Positions 23,301-35,423 are shown, counted from the stretch's first letter. The stretch: 64,000 bases of DNA from Omphiscola glabra (GCA_964017045.1 OZ024807.1:14144941-14208940), one strand, 5' to 3'. Notes: a model not told the origin generated them from the sequence alone. Translations and numbers: made by a program.

Positions 23301-23377
23301 TGATGTTGTTACTGATGTTGTTACTGATGTTGTTACTGATGTTGTTACTGATGTTGTTACTGATGTTGTTACTGAGG
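23301..23377. repeat. 12-bp repeat nested at the end of the 53-bp array
   Basis: Six copies of TGATGTTGTTAC, a word found once in each 53-bp unit. The last 53-bp unit has amplified this piece before finishing with GAGGTGCAG, so the expansion happened in two stages. Confidence 0.95.
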
Positions 23378-24540
23378 TGCAGAAGAATAAAAATAAAAAA
23401 ATTAAGCACCAAACGCACTTGCGATAGTTTATTTTTAAACGTCTCATTTGGCGCAGTTTTCGGGAAATTTATTTCGTGAAATCTATTTCCCTCATCTTTC
23501 TGAAAAAAAACAGGAAAACTGATTTTGGGGAGGGGGGGGGCTGGTGTTGGGGAGGGGGGGGTGTAAGGTGATCTGAATATTTGAAAGAATGTGTTGTCAT
23601 CGGCAACGAGTCTAGTTTCAGCTCGATAAGTTGACGGGAAGTGGGTCAGTTAGCCATCCGAAGATTTTGCCTTAAACACACAAAAGCGAAGTTATATAAA
23701 GGATTTAAAAAAGCATCAAATTTGCAGCCCGCCCCCAAAAGTTCCGCATTAAACGCACCGTTTTTTCACCACCCTCCCTAGTTGACCACATGGGATTAAG
23801 GCTGTTCCCTTTTTATTGTTTTTCTTGGTTACCGGAAATTTGGTTGAATCTTTTTTTTTTTTTTCAGTTTACACGTTAAAATTTTCGTCAAATTTCTACC
23901 AAATCTGACTATTCTTAAATTTACGAAAAGTGAATAATTTTCTTTAAAAAATATAACATTGCTGTTAAAACCTGGGTTACAATTAGATAAAATATTAAAG
24001 GATTTTTTTGTTTTCTTTTATTTTGAGAGTTCATTAATGGTAATGTTATAAAAAAGACAACTGTTAAAATACTAAATTCATTTTATTCTAATCTTAACTC
24101 AAACATCCCTTCTGTAACTTTTAGGTCAACTGGTCTTTTAAATAACTCAATTTAAAAAAAAAAAAAATTAAATTAAAAAATTAACAAGAAGAGGAAATGA
24201 CTGTCCATATTCGTCTTAAACAGTACTTGATTTGCCTCGTAATTGAGTAGGGTGGCACTGACTTAACTGTGACCTCTCAGGGTGCACGACGGGTTACCAA
24301 ACTATTTATTTGTTGTACAAGAAATACTGAAAAATCCTCTTATCCCAGCTAATTTAAAGGTTCAGAAATCTTCTTGTGTTGCCTTTTAAAAATATTTTTT
24401 TACGTTTCAGGATAACATAAATTATAACTAAAAGACGATATTCCCCAAATCTTGCCAATTACCTTAAAAGCTAAAGTAACTCTAGTACAGTGTTCGGTTC
24501 CGCAACCTGTTTTTCACGCACGGCTTATTTAGCCACTTCG
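23378..24540. other. AT-rich unique sequence
   Basis: G tracts near 23528 and 23555, T- and A-runs near 23850 and 24150. No coding region or complete transposon was recognised. Confidence 0.4.
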
Positions 24541-25030
24541 CAGAACCCCTCTGCTCACTTCCCGGAACTCATCTGCACATCTGGTCACTTCCCAGAACTC
24601 ATCTGCACATCTGGGCACTTCCCAGAACTCACCTGCACATCTGGGCACTTCCCAGAACTCACCTGCACATCTGGGCACTTCCCAGAACTCACCTGCACAT
24701 CTGGGCACTTCCCAGAACTCACCTGCACATCTGGGCACTTCCCAGAACTCACCTGCACATCTGGGCACTTCCCAGAACTCACCTGCACATCTGGGCACTT
24801 CCCAGAACTCACCTGCACATCTGGGCACTTCCCAGAACTCACCTGCACATCTGGGCACTTCCCAGAACTCACCTGCACATCTGGGCACTTCCCAGAACTC
24901 ATCTGCACATCTGGGCACTTCACAGAACTCATCTGCACATCTGGGCACTTCCCAGAACTCACCTGCACATCTGGGCACTTCCCAGAACTCACCTGCACAT
25001 CTGGGCACTTCCCAGAACTCATCTGCACGC
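24541..25030. repeat. 30-bp minisatellite, about 16 copies
   Basis: The unit contains CTCACCTGCACATCTGGGCA and CTTCCCAGAA. Most copies are identical, with a few C-to-T variants (CTCATCTGC) at both ends. Both strands stay open (CTSGHFPELT and CAGEFWEVPR) because of the 30-bp period. Confidence 0.95.
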
Positions 25031-25384
25031 CGCCTGTACAAGACAGTGTAAAGCTGTTGTATGTTTGGCTCTACATTTGCTAAATCAATTCGCTGTTCTC
25101 TTTCAGTCTTCTGGGCACAACCGCTTATAACGTACGCGAAAAATCTCCTGAAAATATGTATTCCGTACATTTCCATAAATATTAGATAACAATGGTAATT
25201 TGATGGAGAAGGGTTTCTAACATTACTGATACAAGTACCGTTGGTTAAAATATCTCATATTATATTTACCTTCAGTTACAGCATATGCACTGTAGCCGTA
25301 CAGTATTAGGTTATGAAATCTTTTTCTCCCGAAAATAAACAGTAGTCCTACCTAATATTAAAAATCCCTTACTCTTAACTCCAT

Positions 25385-25580
25385 TTAATCCATCCATCAT
25401 CTACCCTACCGGCCGTCCATCCAACAGAATCCATGTAACCATCCATCCACACATCCATCATCTACCTTACCGGCCGTCCATCCACCAGAATCCATGTAAC
25501 CATTCATCCACCCACCCACACATCCACACATCCATCATCTACCCTACCATCCCCCCATCCGCAGCAATTCGTCCATCCAT
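25385..25580. repeat. CCATC-rich degenerate repeat
   Basis: Two larger copies of a segment with ACCGGCCGTCCATCCA, followed by CCACACATCCATCATCTACC, embedded in CCATC microsatellite-like DNA. Confidence 0.7.
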
Positions 25581-26334
25581 CAAGTCAAACGTCTAATTTT
25601 TTTTTAATGTATCAATCTGTTAGCTAAAGATTTCTTCCAATGTAAACAATTCACTTTATTTTCAAAACTTTTATTTTTAATTTTTTTGCTTTTTTTATCA
25701 ATTTTAATTTATTTTTTTTTCACTATACAATGACCCCATTTACATCTTCCCCAGATTTTTCTCGCTATCCCCGTTCACTTGCTATTCATAATCCATTTCC
25801 CCGTTCGCTTGCTATCCATAATCCATTCACGCGGTCGCTTCCACATTTGCTTGCCGGATTGTAAATAGAAAAGAGAGGCTATTATAACAAGAGTTAAAAT
25901 GATTTTTGATCTCTTGAAACCTAAGCAAACTCTACAGCCCGAGAAGGGCCACTGACGTCATCAAAGTTAATGAAAAGAAGCCTCGGTGTGGTTCCAAGGG
26001 TTGGTTAAAAATAGAGCCAGGCACACACAAAAATCACCCCCCCCCCCCCCCCACAACTTAGTTTAAAAAAAAAAAAGATGAGACAGGGGCAGATAATTTC
26101 GTAACGTTATTTGTCTATCACAAACAGTGGTTCCTTGAAATGTATGTGTGTGTGTTGTTGTTGTTGTTGGTTGTGTGTGTTTGGGGGGGGGGGGTAGTAA
26201 ATACAGTTGTGAAACAGTTAATACACTTATTATTGTCTTAGCAGAAGTATACATTGGGACGCACCATTCTAAGAAAAATATATTATTCTTTAAAGCTTTG
26301 GCACATAAGATCCTATAGTTAAACGATATAAGAC
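25581..26334. other. Unique sequence with homopolymers
   Basis: T-rich DNA at 25600-25730, a short direct repeat TTCGCTTGCTATCCATAATC near 25775-25825, a C15+ run near 26038, TTG repeats near 26155 and a G12 run near 26183. No gene is supported. Confidence 0.4.
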
Positions 26335-26715
26335 CAGCACGAAATAGTCACAACTTAGAGTAATCCCAGCACGCCACAGTCACAACTTAGTGTAATCCCA
26401 GCACGAAACAGTCACAACTTAGTGTAACCCCAGCACGAAATAGTCACAACTTAGTGTAATCCCAGCACGCCACAGTCACAACTTAGTGTAATCCCAGCAC
26501 GCCACAGTCACAACTTAGTGTAATCCCAGCACGCCACAGTCACAACTTAGTGTAATCCCAGCACGCCACAGTCACAACTTAGTGTAATCCCAGCACGCAA
26601 CAGTCACAACTTAGTGTAATCCCAGCACGCCACATTCACAACTTAGTGTAATCCCAGCACGAAACAGTCACAACTTAGTGTAATCCCAGCACGCCACAGT
26701 CACAGTAATCCCAGC
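26335..26715. repeat. 32-bp minisatellite, about 12 copies
   Basis: The unit contains CAGTCACAACTTAGTGTAAT and CCCAGCACGCCA, with CGAAA replacing CGCCA in some copies. Confidence 0.95.
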
Positions 26716-26734
26716 AGGTAAGTCAAAACAGTCC

Positions 26735-27185
26735 ATGAAATATTTATTTATACATTCCATGAAAGGTTTGCACAGTCCATGAATGTTTGCACAGTCCATA
26801 ACATGTTTGCACAGACCATGAAATCTGTACACATTCCATGGATTACGTACAGTCCATGAATGTTTGCACAGTCCATAACATGTTTGCACAGACCATGAAA
26901 TCTGTACACATTCCATGGATTACGCACAGTCCATGAAATACGTACACATTCCATGAAAGGTTTGCACAGTTCATAACATGTTTGCACAGTACATGAATGT
27001 TTGTACAGTCCATAACATGTTTGCACAGTACATGAATGTTTGTACAGTCCATAACTTGTTTGCACTGTACATGAATGTTTGTACAGTTCATAACATGTTT
27101 GCACAGTCCATGAAATGTGTACGCAGTCCATGAAATGCCAGCACAATCCATGAAATGCGTACATAGTCCATGAAAGGCAAACACA
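26735..27185. repeat. About 22-bp degenerate repeat of ACAGTCCATGAAATG
   Basis: About 20 copies of (TTTGC/GTAC)ACAGTCCATGAA with variable linkers. A block of about 85 bp (26769-26855) is repeated at 26845-26935. Open frames on the minus strand (FHGLCKHVMDC) reflect the array. Confidence 0.85.
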
Positions 27186-27311
27186 GATACCTAGGATCCA
27201 ATATTATTATCAGGACAAGAGCCGAAGAGGACACCAAAGTCGTCTAACTCCATATAAGTTAGAAAAATTTTGGGACCCGTATGTGGTTATGGTGCAGTAT
27301 AACTATTGTGG

Positions 27312-27652
27312 TATCAGTGTAATTAATCTGGTGCCGTGGGGATGTTTGGAGGTGCGGTGTAATTAATCTGGTGCCGTGGGGATGTTTGGAGGTGCGGTGT
27401 AATTAATCTGGTGCCGTGGGGATGTTTGGAGGTGCGGTGTAATTAATCTGGTGCCGTGGGGATGTTTGGAGGTGCGGTGTAATTAATCTGGTGCCGTGGG
27501 GATGTTTGGAGGTGCGGTGTAATTAATCTGGTGCCGTGGGGATGTTTGGAGGTGCGGTGTAATTAATCTGGTGCCGTGGGGATGTTTGGAGGTGCGGTGT
27601 AATTAATCTGGTGCCGTGGGGATGTTCGGAGGTGCGGTGTAATTAATCTGAC
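27312..27652. repeat. 40-bp minisatellite, about 8.5 copies
   Basis: The unit contains GGTGCGGTGTAATTAATCTG and GTGCCGTGGGGATGTTTGGA. The copies are identical except one GTTCGGA near the right edge, so expansion looks very recent. Confidence 0.95.
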
Positions 27653-30066
27653 GGCAGCTAATTGATGAATTATCCGGGGCGTCTCAAACACATCAAGTGG
27701 ACGTACAGGATAGAATAATCTACCTTACAGAAAAAAACACCCCAAAAAAAAACGCTGTACCAGTTCTTAACCATTTTATGTTTTCTACTGCTGGTCCACG
27801 GAGCGGAATTTCAATGCGACTTTTTCGGTTTTGAGCCCTCTGTAGTCAAAGTTGATAGTTTATTTTCCCTCCTTATCACATAATTGGGCACCTTAAATAT
27901 CCAATGTGCCCCGCAGCCTCCAAGACAGCATGGGCTTTTCGGCGGATCTTCAATTAACACTAATTGCACTAAATATCAAGTTTATGACCCATTTGTCTGT
28001 TTCAATAATGCTTTGATTTTTTGTTTTGATCTTAAAATCAGGCCAGAGAGTAAAGTAGCGTGCCCCGCGCTGTGACTTTCAGTTTGTTCAAAATCGGATA
28101 GATTGGAATCCGGGAAAAAACAGACCTGTTCCGTTTTCGTTCCTGCCAGGTTTGCCGTCGTTTGGAATGTCGACCTTTTTCCCCCCAGAATTAAAGAGTC
28201 AACATTATTCTGATGTTATTTTATAAATAAAAATATTTATATCAAAGTTCACTTACATATACGTGTATTTGTGTGTGGATTATTCCTGCTCCACCTCCCC
28301 AAATAAAACAGCATTAAAATGCAGCAGTCTTCAGATACATGTTAAAACCGACAGAACTTGAAATCTGAAAAATTGTGAAGTATTTGTATGACCTCTTTTG
28401 GTTTTTTTCCCCCTAAGAGCTAATTATTATTTATACTAGAAGTTACGATCCGGTGTTACTGGGGTCATAATAGAAAGCATATTTCGCTACTTTCTACATG
28501 CTATTGCAAAGCCCCAACATCTGTTTAAAAATCCCTTTCAATGTATGTGTTTGAATCGTGTTTTCCTCAAAAATGAATTATAAAAAATATAATGAAAAAT
28601 AATAAGGCAATTTTCAAAACGATCGCCATGTTTGGAAATTGTAATTCAGACTTGACTTATTTTAAAAGAATTATCTATGAATGTTTACTTTTCTATCATC
28701 GTTGCTTTTTTTTAAAGCAATGTTTATCTTCTATATAACATTGCCCTAATCAATACTTTTACACCCCCCTAAACTACTAAAAAGTGTATTTTCTAAAAAC
28801 TGTAAAAATATGTCCTGAAATGTTAAAACTGTTCAAAATCTGTAAAATTATCGTCTGTTGATTTATTGGAATCTTCATTAAAACTTCCCCTAGCCTATTT
28901 CCTTGCTCCTGAAATGTATTATTTCAAAATGGTAAAACATATAATTTTTACAGCTAAAGAAAAATATCTTAACCGATTTTTCTCCTCACTAAAAGCCTTG
29001 TTTTTCTTCTTTTTTCATTTGTTATAAAAATACCAATCAATCTCATTAAAACATTACTCGCAGGTTTACGTGAACTATATTTTGCGCTAACTGAAAAAAC
29101 AACTATTTTGTTTCTTATTTTCACAGAATATTTAACCAATCGTTCACGCCCCTGAACTGTGCCCTTTCATGATTCTCGCCACTGAAATTTCATCTTTGGA
29201 AAATTATGAAAATCCCGATGTCCTTAGTTTTAAAGTAAATATTTACAAAGGTTTTTCCCCGTTCCAAATATTCTTACTTAATAATAATGAGGAGAGACCG
29301 CAGTCGGGTTAGGCAAAAGGAAATGAGCGAAATAAAATATGTGAAAACTTGAACAAAAGACGAAACAAACGTGTCGGCAAGAAGCCTTCATCAGCGAACA
29401 CAGAACAGTAAAAACAAAATTTACAACAAAAAAACCAACAAAAAAAAAACCACTTAGCTGCAATGTCGTATCCAGGAATGTCAATAGTTTTAATTATTTT
29501 TCTTTTGATTTTGTAATTTATTATGATTAACAAATTAAAACTTATTACTTGTGATTAGCTCTGGTTTGAGTATCGTATTTCTTTGTTATTGTATTTATCA
29601 TATGGTATCGTCTTTTGTTATGTACTATTTTAGAACGAGTCATACACTTCGTAAGAGATTAAATTCTCCATAGTGATAACGGTACGTAACAATCAATATC
29701 CTACATAAAAAAAATTAAAAAAATACGAGTGGGCAAAAAAATCAGACATATATGTATAGATATATTATGTAAATTTAATTTATACTTATTTATATGTCTT
29801 GTTACTGTAAATAATATAGAAAAATCTTTCATTAAAATTATTTCATACTTGAATTTCTGTTCTCCGTTAAATGATTTGAAAATTTACTTCCTAAATTTCC
29901 TCCCAAATTTCCCCTTAAAACCTATATTTAAGTTTCTTCAGTGAACAACCCTATTTTGGAATTTTAAAAATTATGTATATGATACTTGGGGGTGGGGGGC
30001 ATACGAATTTTAGAAAGGCTTAGGTGGAGCATGGTACAAAAAAGGTTGGTGACCCTTGCTCTAGAC
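27653..30066. other. AT-rich unique sequence, no gene recognised
   Basis: About 2.4 kb without tandem arrays. It holds a small open frame at 27884-28075 without features. Just before the hAT copy at 30067 the words AAAAGGTTGGTGACCCTTGCT resemble the right end of another hAT-like MITE. A hammerhead-like family copy lies at 29330-29400 and is listed separately. Confidence 0.4.
29330..29400 (-). other. Dispersed repeat with hammerhead-like core, copy 1
   Basis: Read on the minus strand it contains CTGATGA (29388-29394), a short hairpin AGGC..GCC, then GACAC, a 3-bp hairpin ACG/CGT and GTC (29359-29361). This order matches the hammerhead ribozyme core CUGAUGA, stem II, GAAA, stem III, GUC, with one core change (A14 to C). 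No stem I pairing is evident. It shares TTCTTGCCGA.ACGT and CAAG.TT..CACA words with the copies at 41.5, 41.9 and 57.1 kb. Confidence 0.4.
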
Positions 30067-30219
30067 CAGTGGTTCTCTTTAATACAGTTCCTCATGTCGT
30101 GGCGACCCACAGCCACAAAATCATTTTCGTAGCTACTTCATAACTGTAGCGCATATGTGTTTTCAGATGGTCTTAGGCGACCCCCAAAGGGGTCGCGAAA
30201 TACAGGTTGAGAACTGCTG
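30067..30219 (-). mobile_element. SPIN/URR1-like hAT non-autonomous element
   Basis: Reverse-oriented relative to the copy at 7279. It begins CAGTGGTTCTCTTTAATACA and ends AGGTTGAGAACTGCTG, and contains GTTCCTCATGTCGTGGCGAC, GCTACTTCATAACTGTAG and GATGGTCTTAGGCGACCC. A perfect 8-bp duplication CTCTAGAC flanks it (30059-30066 and 30220-30227). At 153 bp it has lost part of both halves, including the segment after the left TIR. Confidence 0.9.
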
Positions 30220-30629
30220 CTCTAGACTATCAATTGATTGTTGGTTAGTTAGCCTTTCTTACGCGGCATTCTCAACAAGTCATTGGAACATCAAGCCAGC
30301 ATTAAGAAATCTGAATATTCAAACAAAATCTGATCTGAGGTGTCATGTAGAAAATTTAACCAAGGGTTCTCAAACCTTTCAATTCTATTTATCCACAAAG
30401 ACCCGCTCAACACCTTATTTAATCCAGGTGATGATTAACGAAGAAAAATGTGCATGTTCATAAAAATTAAACAACCACCCACGTTTCACGACCCTTTGAC
30501 AACTTATTTAAACTACACCCTCCAGTTCATGAACCCAAATGTTTAGATAATGCCGAAGGTCTTTTTATTAGCTAGCCATTTTTAAAAGAGATTTTTGATG
30601 AAAAAAAAAAGTCTTAGACATTTACACAC

Positions 30630-30634
30630 ACACT

Positions 30635-30666
<32 letters not shown>

Positions 30667-30740
30667 AAGCACGTATAGACACACAAACAAACACACACAC
30701 ACACACACAAGCACTCACAGACACACACACACACATTTGA
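30630..30740. repeat. CA microsatellite
   Basis: (CA)n interrupted by TACAAAGCACGTATAG and CAAACAAACA. Low complexity frames on either strand are artefacts. Confidence 0.95.
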
Positions 30741-30947
30741 ATTGTGTCCAGGTTTTTCGTCTTCAGCTAAGGGGATGTTCCCCGTTCTGTCTGTCAAATG
30801 TTGTTTGTGTTGTCGATGTAGTGTTTACCTGCCGTAGAGTATTACACCTCATTTTGTTTTTCACCAGAAACTCAGGAAAAAAACTGATTGTCTAGGGTGG
30901 TCTTGTCTTGACGTCACAATTTCCCTGAGATAACACGACCGCCCACC
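30741..30947. other. Unique spacer
   Basis: Nothing recognised between the CA tract and the 17-bp array. Confidence 0.4.
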
Positions 30948-31255
30948 CCGTCCCTCCAACCACCCCGTCCCTCCAACCACCCCGTCCCTCCAACCACCCC
31001 GTCCCTCCAACCACCCCGTCCCTCCAACCACCCCGTCCCTCCAACCACCCCGTCCCTCCAACCACCCCGTCCCTCCAACCACCCCGTCCCTCCAGCCAAC
31101 CCGTCCCTCCAACCATCCCGTCCCTCCAACCACCCCGTCCCTCCAACCACCCCGTCCCTCCAACCACCCCGTCCTTCCAACCACCCCGTCCCTCCAAACA
31201 CCCCACCCCTCCAACCACCCCCGTCCCTCCAACCACCCCCCGTCCCCAAAACATC
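30948..31255. repeat. 17-bp minisatellite, about 17 copies
   Basis: The unit CCAACCACCCCGTCCCT is C-rich on the plus strand and G-rich on the minus strand. The minus-strand Gly/Trp/Arg frames (GGWRDGVVGGTGWLEGR) are artefacts. Degenerate copies continue to about 31350. Confidence 0.95.
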
Positions 31256-31404
31256 CGTCCTTCTAATCGAAACCATCGTTCAAACACCCCCGTCACCTCC
31301 AGCCTCCCCGTCACCACCAACCACCATGATCTCCAACCACCATGACCTCCAACCACCTGTCCCTTATCCATAGTATCTATATCACAACCAGTGCCTCCCA
31401 GTTC

Positions 31405-31475
31405 TCCCTTCCTACAACCTGGGATTCGAACTATGGCCTCAAACGCGTGGAAAGCGAGCATTCTTCCAAAATCCA
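31405..31475 (-). mobile_element. Degenerate tRNA-derived SINE head (tRNA-Gly-like)
   Basis: On the minus strand CTCGCTTTCCACGCG resembles the anticodon arm of a TCC tRNA-Gly. It is followed by GGCCATAGTTCGAATCCCAG, which contains a Pol III B-box-like GTTCGAATCC. The D-arm/A-box part is not recognisable, so this is a fragment and not a functional tRNA. Confidence 0.45.
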
Positions 31476-31898
31476 CAAAATGCTGGTAATAAAATTCATT
31501 AAATCTGAAATCTTAATATGAAAAAAAAATTCGATGCAGGTTGCTGGGTTTTTTTTCTTTTTAAGCGCCTCCAAATAAAAGAGAGCCACTTCTTAGTTAA
31601 TAATTAAGACAATTGGCACCCTTTACAATACTCCTACAATGTGGTGATGAAAAGATTAAAAGCTAAAGCCACATACCAGGAGAAAAAGTAGCACCTTATT
31701 TTCCTGCTACATATCCTTACATTCATTTAGAACCGCTCTATACAACCAGGCAACTGTGACATTAATTGGGAACAAACCGGTTTTTGGTGTTTGTTTTTTT
31801 TACAAAATTTGCCACGGATTAGAATTAGTAAAGACAACCCTGGTTTCTGTCAAGCCCTCTGGTATTTGTCTCTCTTATCAAGTCACATTATCGGGATA
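31476..31898. other. Unique sequence, no gene
   Basis: AT-rich, with T and A homopolymers. Nothing else recognised. Confidence 0.4.
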
Positions 31899-32009
31899 TA
31901 GGAGTGGCTAGGGGGGGTGGGGGGCAGATGTCCCCGGGAGCCAGACTAGTTGGAGCGCCAGCGTGGTATTTTATTGATGAAAATAACGGGTTTCAGGATC
32001 GAAAGGACG

Positions 32010-32040
<31 letters not shown>

Positions 32041-32087
32041 AATCGTTTCCCCCACGGGGCGCCCAAACACTCTTGGCTACGCCTCGA
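31899..32087. mobile_element. hAT-like element, CAGAGGCGTAGC family, degraded
   Basis: GCAGATGTCCCCGGGAGCCA, then ATTTTATTGATGAAAATAAC, and an end reading GGGCGCCC..TGGCTACGCCTC match the copy at 61102-61296. Both terminal trinucleotides and the target duplication have decayed. It contains an internal A26 run near 32013. Confidence 0.65.
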
Positions 32088-32611
32088 GATCGGGAACTCC
32101 AGGTGAAAGAAAACAAAGACAAAGTCATTCCATCCTGCTGTTTAACTTGTCTGGTTGGAACGGTTCCGAAAGGGCGGTGGGGTGTGTGGCATTTGGGGGG
32201 GGGGGGAATGCGGTTGGCCTCCTTACTATAAATGTAATCAAAGAGCTATTTTTTATGTGGGGAGGGTCGTAAAAGTATCGAAGCGGGGCGCCTAGCGTCT
32301 GGATATCTGGGAATTCTGGGCTGCGGGGGCCGAAACAAGAAAAAATTAACAACTTTTGAGAACGTTAGCATCAGACGTCATGTGGGGATGTTTATGACAG
32401 ATGACGTCATTTTTGGCTGTTTATGACATCTGAAAACATGTTGGACTATTTACGACATCTAAAATCACGTTGAGCTTTTGACAAAGTCTTACGTCAAATG
32501 CGAAGTTCTTGGAAATGACGTCATATTTTTAAGTTTTCAGTTTTGTTATTAGAAATACAAGGGACCTTTGACCTTTCACAATTGACTTGGTACGTTGTTG
32601 TTTTGTTACAG
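32088..32611. other. Unique sequence with TGACGTCA sites
   Basis: Holds a G12 tract near 32198. TGACGTCA lies in 32402-32411 and related GACGTCAT words at 32375 and 32518 resemble CRE/ATF sites. No gene context was seen, so regulatory meaning is unknown. Confidence 0.35.
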
Positions 32612-33640
32612 ACAGGCAACAATGACACATTTCAAGACACATGACCGTCCTATATTTTTGGGGTCCCTAAATGACATAATATTTCTAGGCACACGACAGA
32701 CCTACATTGCTGAGGTCCCTAACAGACACATTTCAAGGCACACGACAGGGCTACATTGCTGAGGTCCCTAAATGACACATTTCAAGGCACACGACAGGCC
32801 TACATTGCTCAGGTCCCTAAATGACACATTTCAAAGCACACGACAGGCCTACATTGCTGAGGTCCCTAAATGACACATTTCAAAGCACACGACAGGGCTA
32901 CATTGCTCAGGTCCCTAAATGACACATTTCAAGGCACACGACAGGCCTACATTGCTCAGGTCCCTAAATGACACATTTTAAAGCACACGACAGCCTACAT
33001 TGCTCAGGTCCCTAAATGACACATTTCAAAGCACACGACAGGCCTACATTGCTGAGGTCCCTAAATGACACATTTCAAAGCACACGACAGGCCTACATTG
33101 CTCAGGTCCCTAAATGACACATTTTAAAGCACACGACAGGCCTACATTGCTCAGGTCCCTAAATGACACATTTCAAAGCACACGACAGGCCTACATTGCT
33201 GAGGTCCCTAAATGACACATTTCAAAGCACACGACAGGCCTACATTGCTGAGGTCCCTAAATGACACATTTCAAAGCACACGACAGGCCTACATTGCTGA
33301 GGTCCCTATATGACACATTTCAAGGCACACTACAGGGCTACATTGCTGAGGTCCCTAAATGACACATTTCAAAGCACACGACAGGCCCACATTGCTGAGG
33401 TCCCTAAATGACACAATATTTCAAAGCACACGACAGGGCTACATTGCTGAGGTCCCTAAATGACACATTTCAAAGCACACGACAGGCCTACATTGCTGAG
33501 GTCCCTAAATGACACAATATTTCAAAGCACACGACAGGCCCACATTGCTGAGGTCCCTAAATGACACAATATTTCAAAGCACACGACAGGCCTACATTTC
33601 TGAGGTCCCTAAATGACACAATATTTCAAAGCACACGACT
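32612..33640. repeat. 49-bp minisatellite, about 21 copies
   Basis: The unit contains CTAAATGACACATTTCAAAG, CACACGACAGGCCTACATTG and CTGAGGTCC. Variants are CTCAGG, CAAGGC, AGGGCTAC and a CACAATATTTC insertion that clusters at the right end, marking a late sub-expansion. Confidence 0.95.
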
Positions 33641-33669
33641 AGTCTGACCCGTGTTTTATTCACGCTGCT

Positions 33670-33735
33670 GATGCCCCCCACCCCTCATGCCCCCCTCATG
33701 CCCCCCTCATGCCCCCCTCATGCCCCCCACCCAAT
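33670..33735. repeat. 11-bp tandem repeat of ATGCCCCCCTC
   Basis: About 5 copies ending in the CCCACCC variant. Confidence 0.85.
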
Positions 33736-34145
33736 TCATTGGACTTCAATTAGAGCCAATCACCAGCGCACTCTTCGGGCAAACAAGGAGATCTCGCCTG
33801 ATATCAAGCCAACAGGCAACCAAAGCAACACAAAAACATTGCATTGATAAATTATAGGAAATGAAACACACATGCTCACACACACCATATTCACACATAC
33901 ACGCATGAGCAAGCAAACACACACACAGGTTAGGCGCGTGCGCAGAAACAGTAGCCAATCAAATGTCACCAGTTCACTAAACAGCCAATCATGCCCATAT
34001 TTACAGAAGCAAGATTAATTTAATATTTTTTTAATTTAAAAGTAAAGCAGCCTACGCCAATTGCGAATTAAAATTTTAAAAAAAAAAACGGAGGTTCTCA
34101 AACCATCAACTACCAATTCTTTTAATTTTATTTCAAACTCATTAC
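33736..34145. other. Unique sequence with CA-rich patch
   Basis: Interrupted CACACA sequence near 33865-33930, AT-rich DNA near 34010-34095. No gene recognised. Confidence 0.4.
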
Positions 34146-34146
34146 T

Positions 34147-34275
34147 GCGGGACTAAAACTAGTCGATGCTATGCGTAGTGCAGAAGACAGAGAGGAATGG
34201 AGAAGGATAGTTTTCATGTCAGCTGTGGCGATCCAACGGTCCAAAGACTAAGGGACATGATGATGATGATGAAAC
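34147..34275 (+). pseudogene. Non-LTR retrotransposon 3' end
   Basis: A short plus-strand frame reads LVDAMRSAEDREEWRRIVFM and then SAVAIQRSKD before TAA (34249-34251). This is the characteristic extreme C-terminus of endonuclease/reverse-transcriptase LINE ORF2 proteins. It is followed by AGGGACATGATGATGATGAT, a GAT-repeat 3' tail typical of these elements. The upstream RT and endonuclease are absent, so this is a strongly 5'-truncated copy. Confidence 0.8.
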
Positions 34276-34527
34276 TCATTACGCATTTAGGAAACTTGAA
34301 TAGGCATTACTATTGGACTACACGACCTTTCATTTGACATCCTTCTAGCACTGTCAGGTGCGTGAATAATTGCAGTTTTCAAAAATATTTCTTCATGACA
34401 GTCGACTCAAACTATTTCACATTATTTGACCGTGACTTAAAGCTACCAGGAGCAGACGGTACTTCACAGAACAGTTGTTTTTTTTTAGAAAAAAAGGATC
34501 TCGGTAGAATTTCCAAGCAGGCTTCAA

Positions 34528-34712
34528 CAGTTCCAATCATGGCTTCAATCAAGATTATGAAGACCTAACAATCATAGCTGCAATCAAGCTAATGAAGACC
34601 TAACAGTCATGGCTGCAATCACGCTATGGAAAACCTAAATCAAGCTAACGAAGACCTACCAATCATGGCAGCAAACAAACCTTAGGAGACCAATCAATCA
34701 TGGCTGCAATTT
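34528..34712. repeat. About 34-bp repeat, 5 degenerate copies
   Basis: Copies of CAATCATGGCTGCAATCAAG followed by CTAATGAAGACCTAA, with substitutions and a truncated copy. Confidence 0.8.
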
Positions 34713-35423
34713 AAATTTTTTGGGTTAATTTATTTTGCTGGACGGCAAAGGGTTGCACAAACCTGACCCCTGACCCTTGACCCTAAAGTAATCTAGATTC
34801 CATCGAGAGGATTGTTTTTGGCAGTATTTTATTTTGAAAAAAAAAAGGCCTTTAATTTTAGCTTATTCCTCCCCCAGGTCTACGCCCATGCCTGGCCTCT
34901 AACTAAATTTGATTTCCCCGCGGACCGGGTCAAATCCGTCCCAAGGACAATAAATAACTCAGTGGGAGGGTGGTTGGGGGGGGGGGTCATCCGAAATAGA
35001 CACTGTTCTCTGATGGCGTGGCATTGAACAGCGGGGTCAAAGGTCGTTTAATCATGACTGCTGGATTGGAGAATTTGGGGTGAGGAGGTAAAAAAGACTT
35101 TAATGTAAATGTAGTCTTACACCCTTGCCATCAAAATGGAATTGTGGGTAGTATCGTAATCGCGAAACGTATATCTCCAGCTGGGCCAGCTTACCTTTAG
35201 AGAACCAATTGTGTATCGATATTTTGTGGAAAATTTACGATTGCTTTCAGACTGGGTCCAACTGCAAGATTACAGCCAGATGTGACGTCCACTGGGAAAA
35301 CAACGTTGACTGATTGCTAATTGCACATGATGATTATTTTAGACCAATGCAGTGAGGGGGGTGGGGGGGACTGATAAGGTCCAAAAGTCATTTATCAATT
35401 TTTTAGAGATTGGCCTCCACATT
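34713..35423. other. Unique sequence
   Basis: Includes a G11 tract near 34976 and a GGGGGG-rich patch near 35357. No splice-bounded coding sequence recognised. Confidence 0.4.

Noticed and set aside
24490..25176. Repeat proteins CTSGHFPELT and CAGEFWEVPR
   Set aside because: Both strands are open because the DNA unit is 30 bp; near-identical DNA including third positions points to recent DNA duplication, not protein selection.
31405..31475. Intact tRNA-Gly gene
   Set aside because: Only the anticodon arm and T-arm are recognisable; acceptor and D arms do not pair.
30861..31476. Gly/Trp/Arg-rich minus-strand frames up to 194 codons
   Set aside because: Artefact of the 17-bp C-rich array; all three minus frames are open.
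32390..32530. TGACGTCA cluster as a regulatory region
   Set aside because: CRE-like words are scattered throughout the window, including inside transposons, with no adjacent gene.
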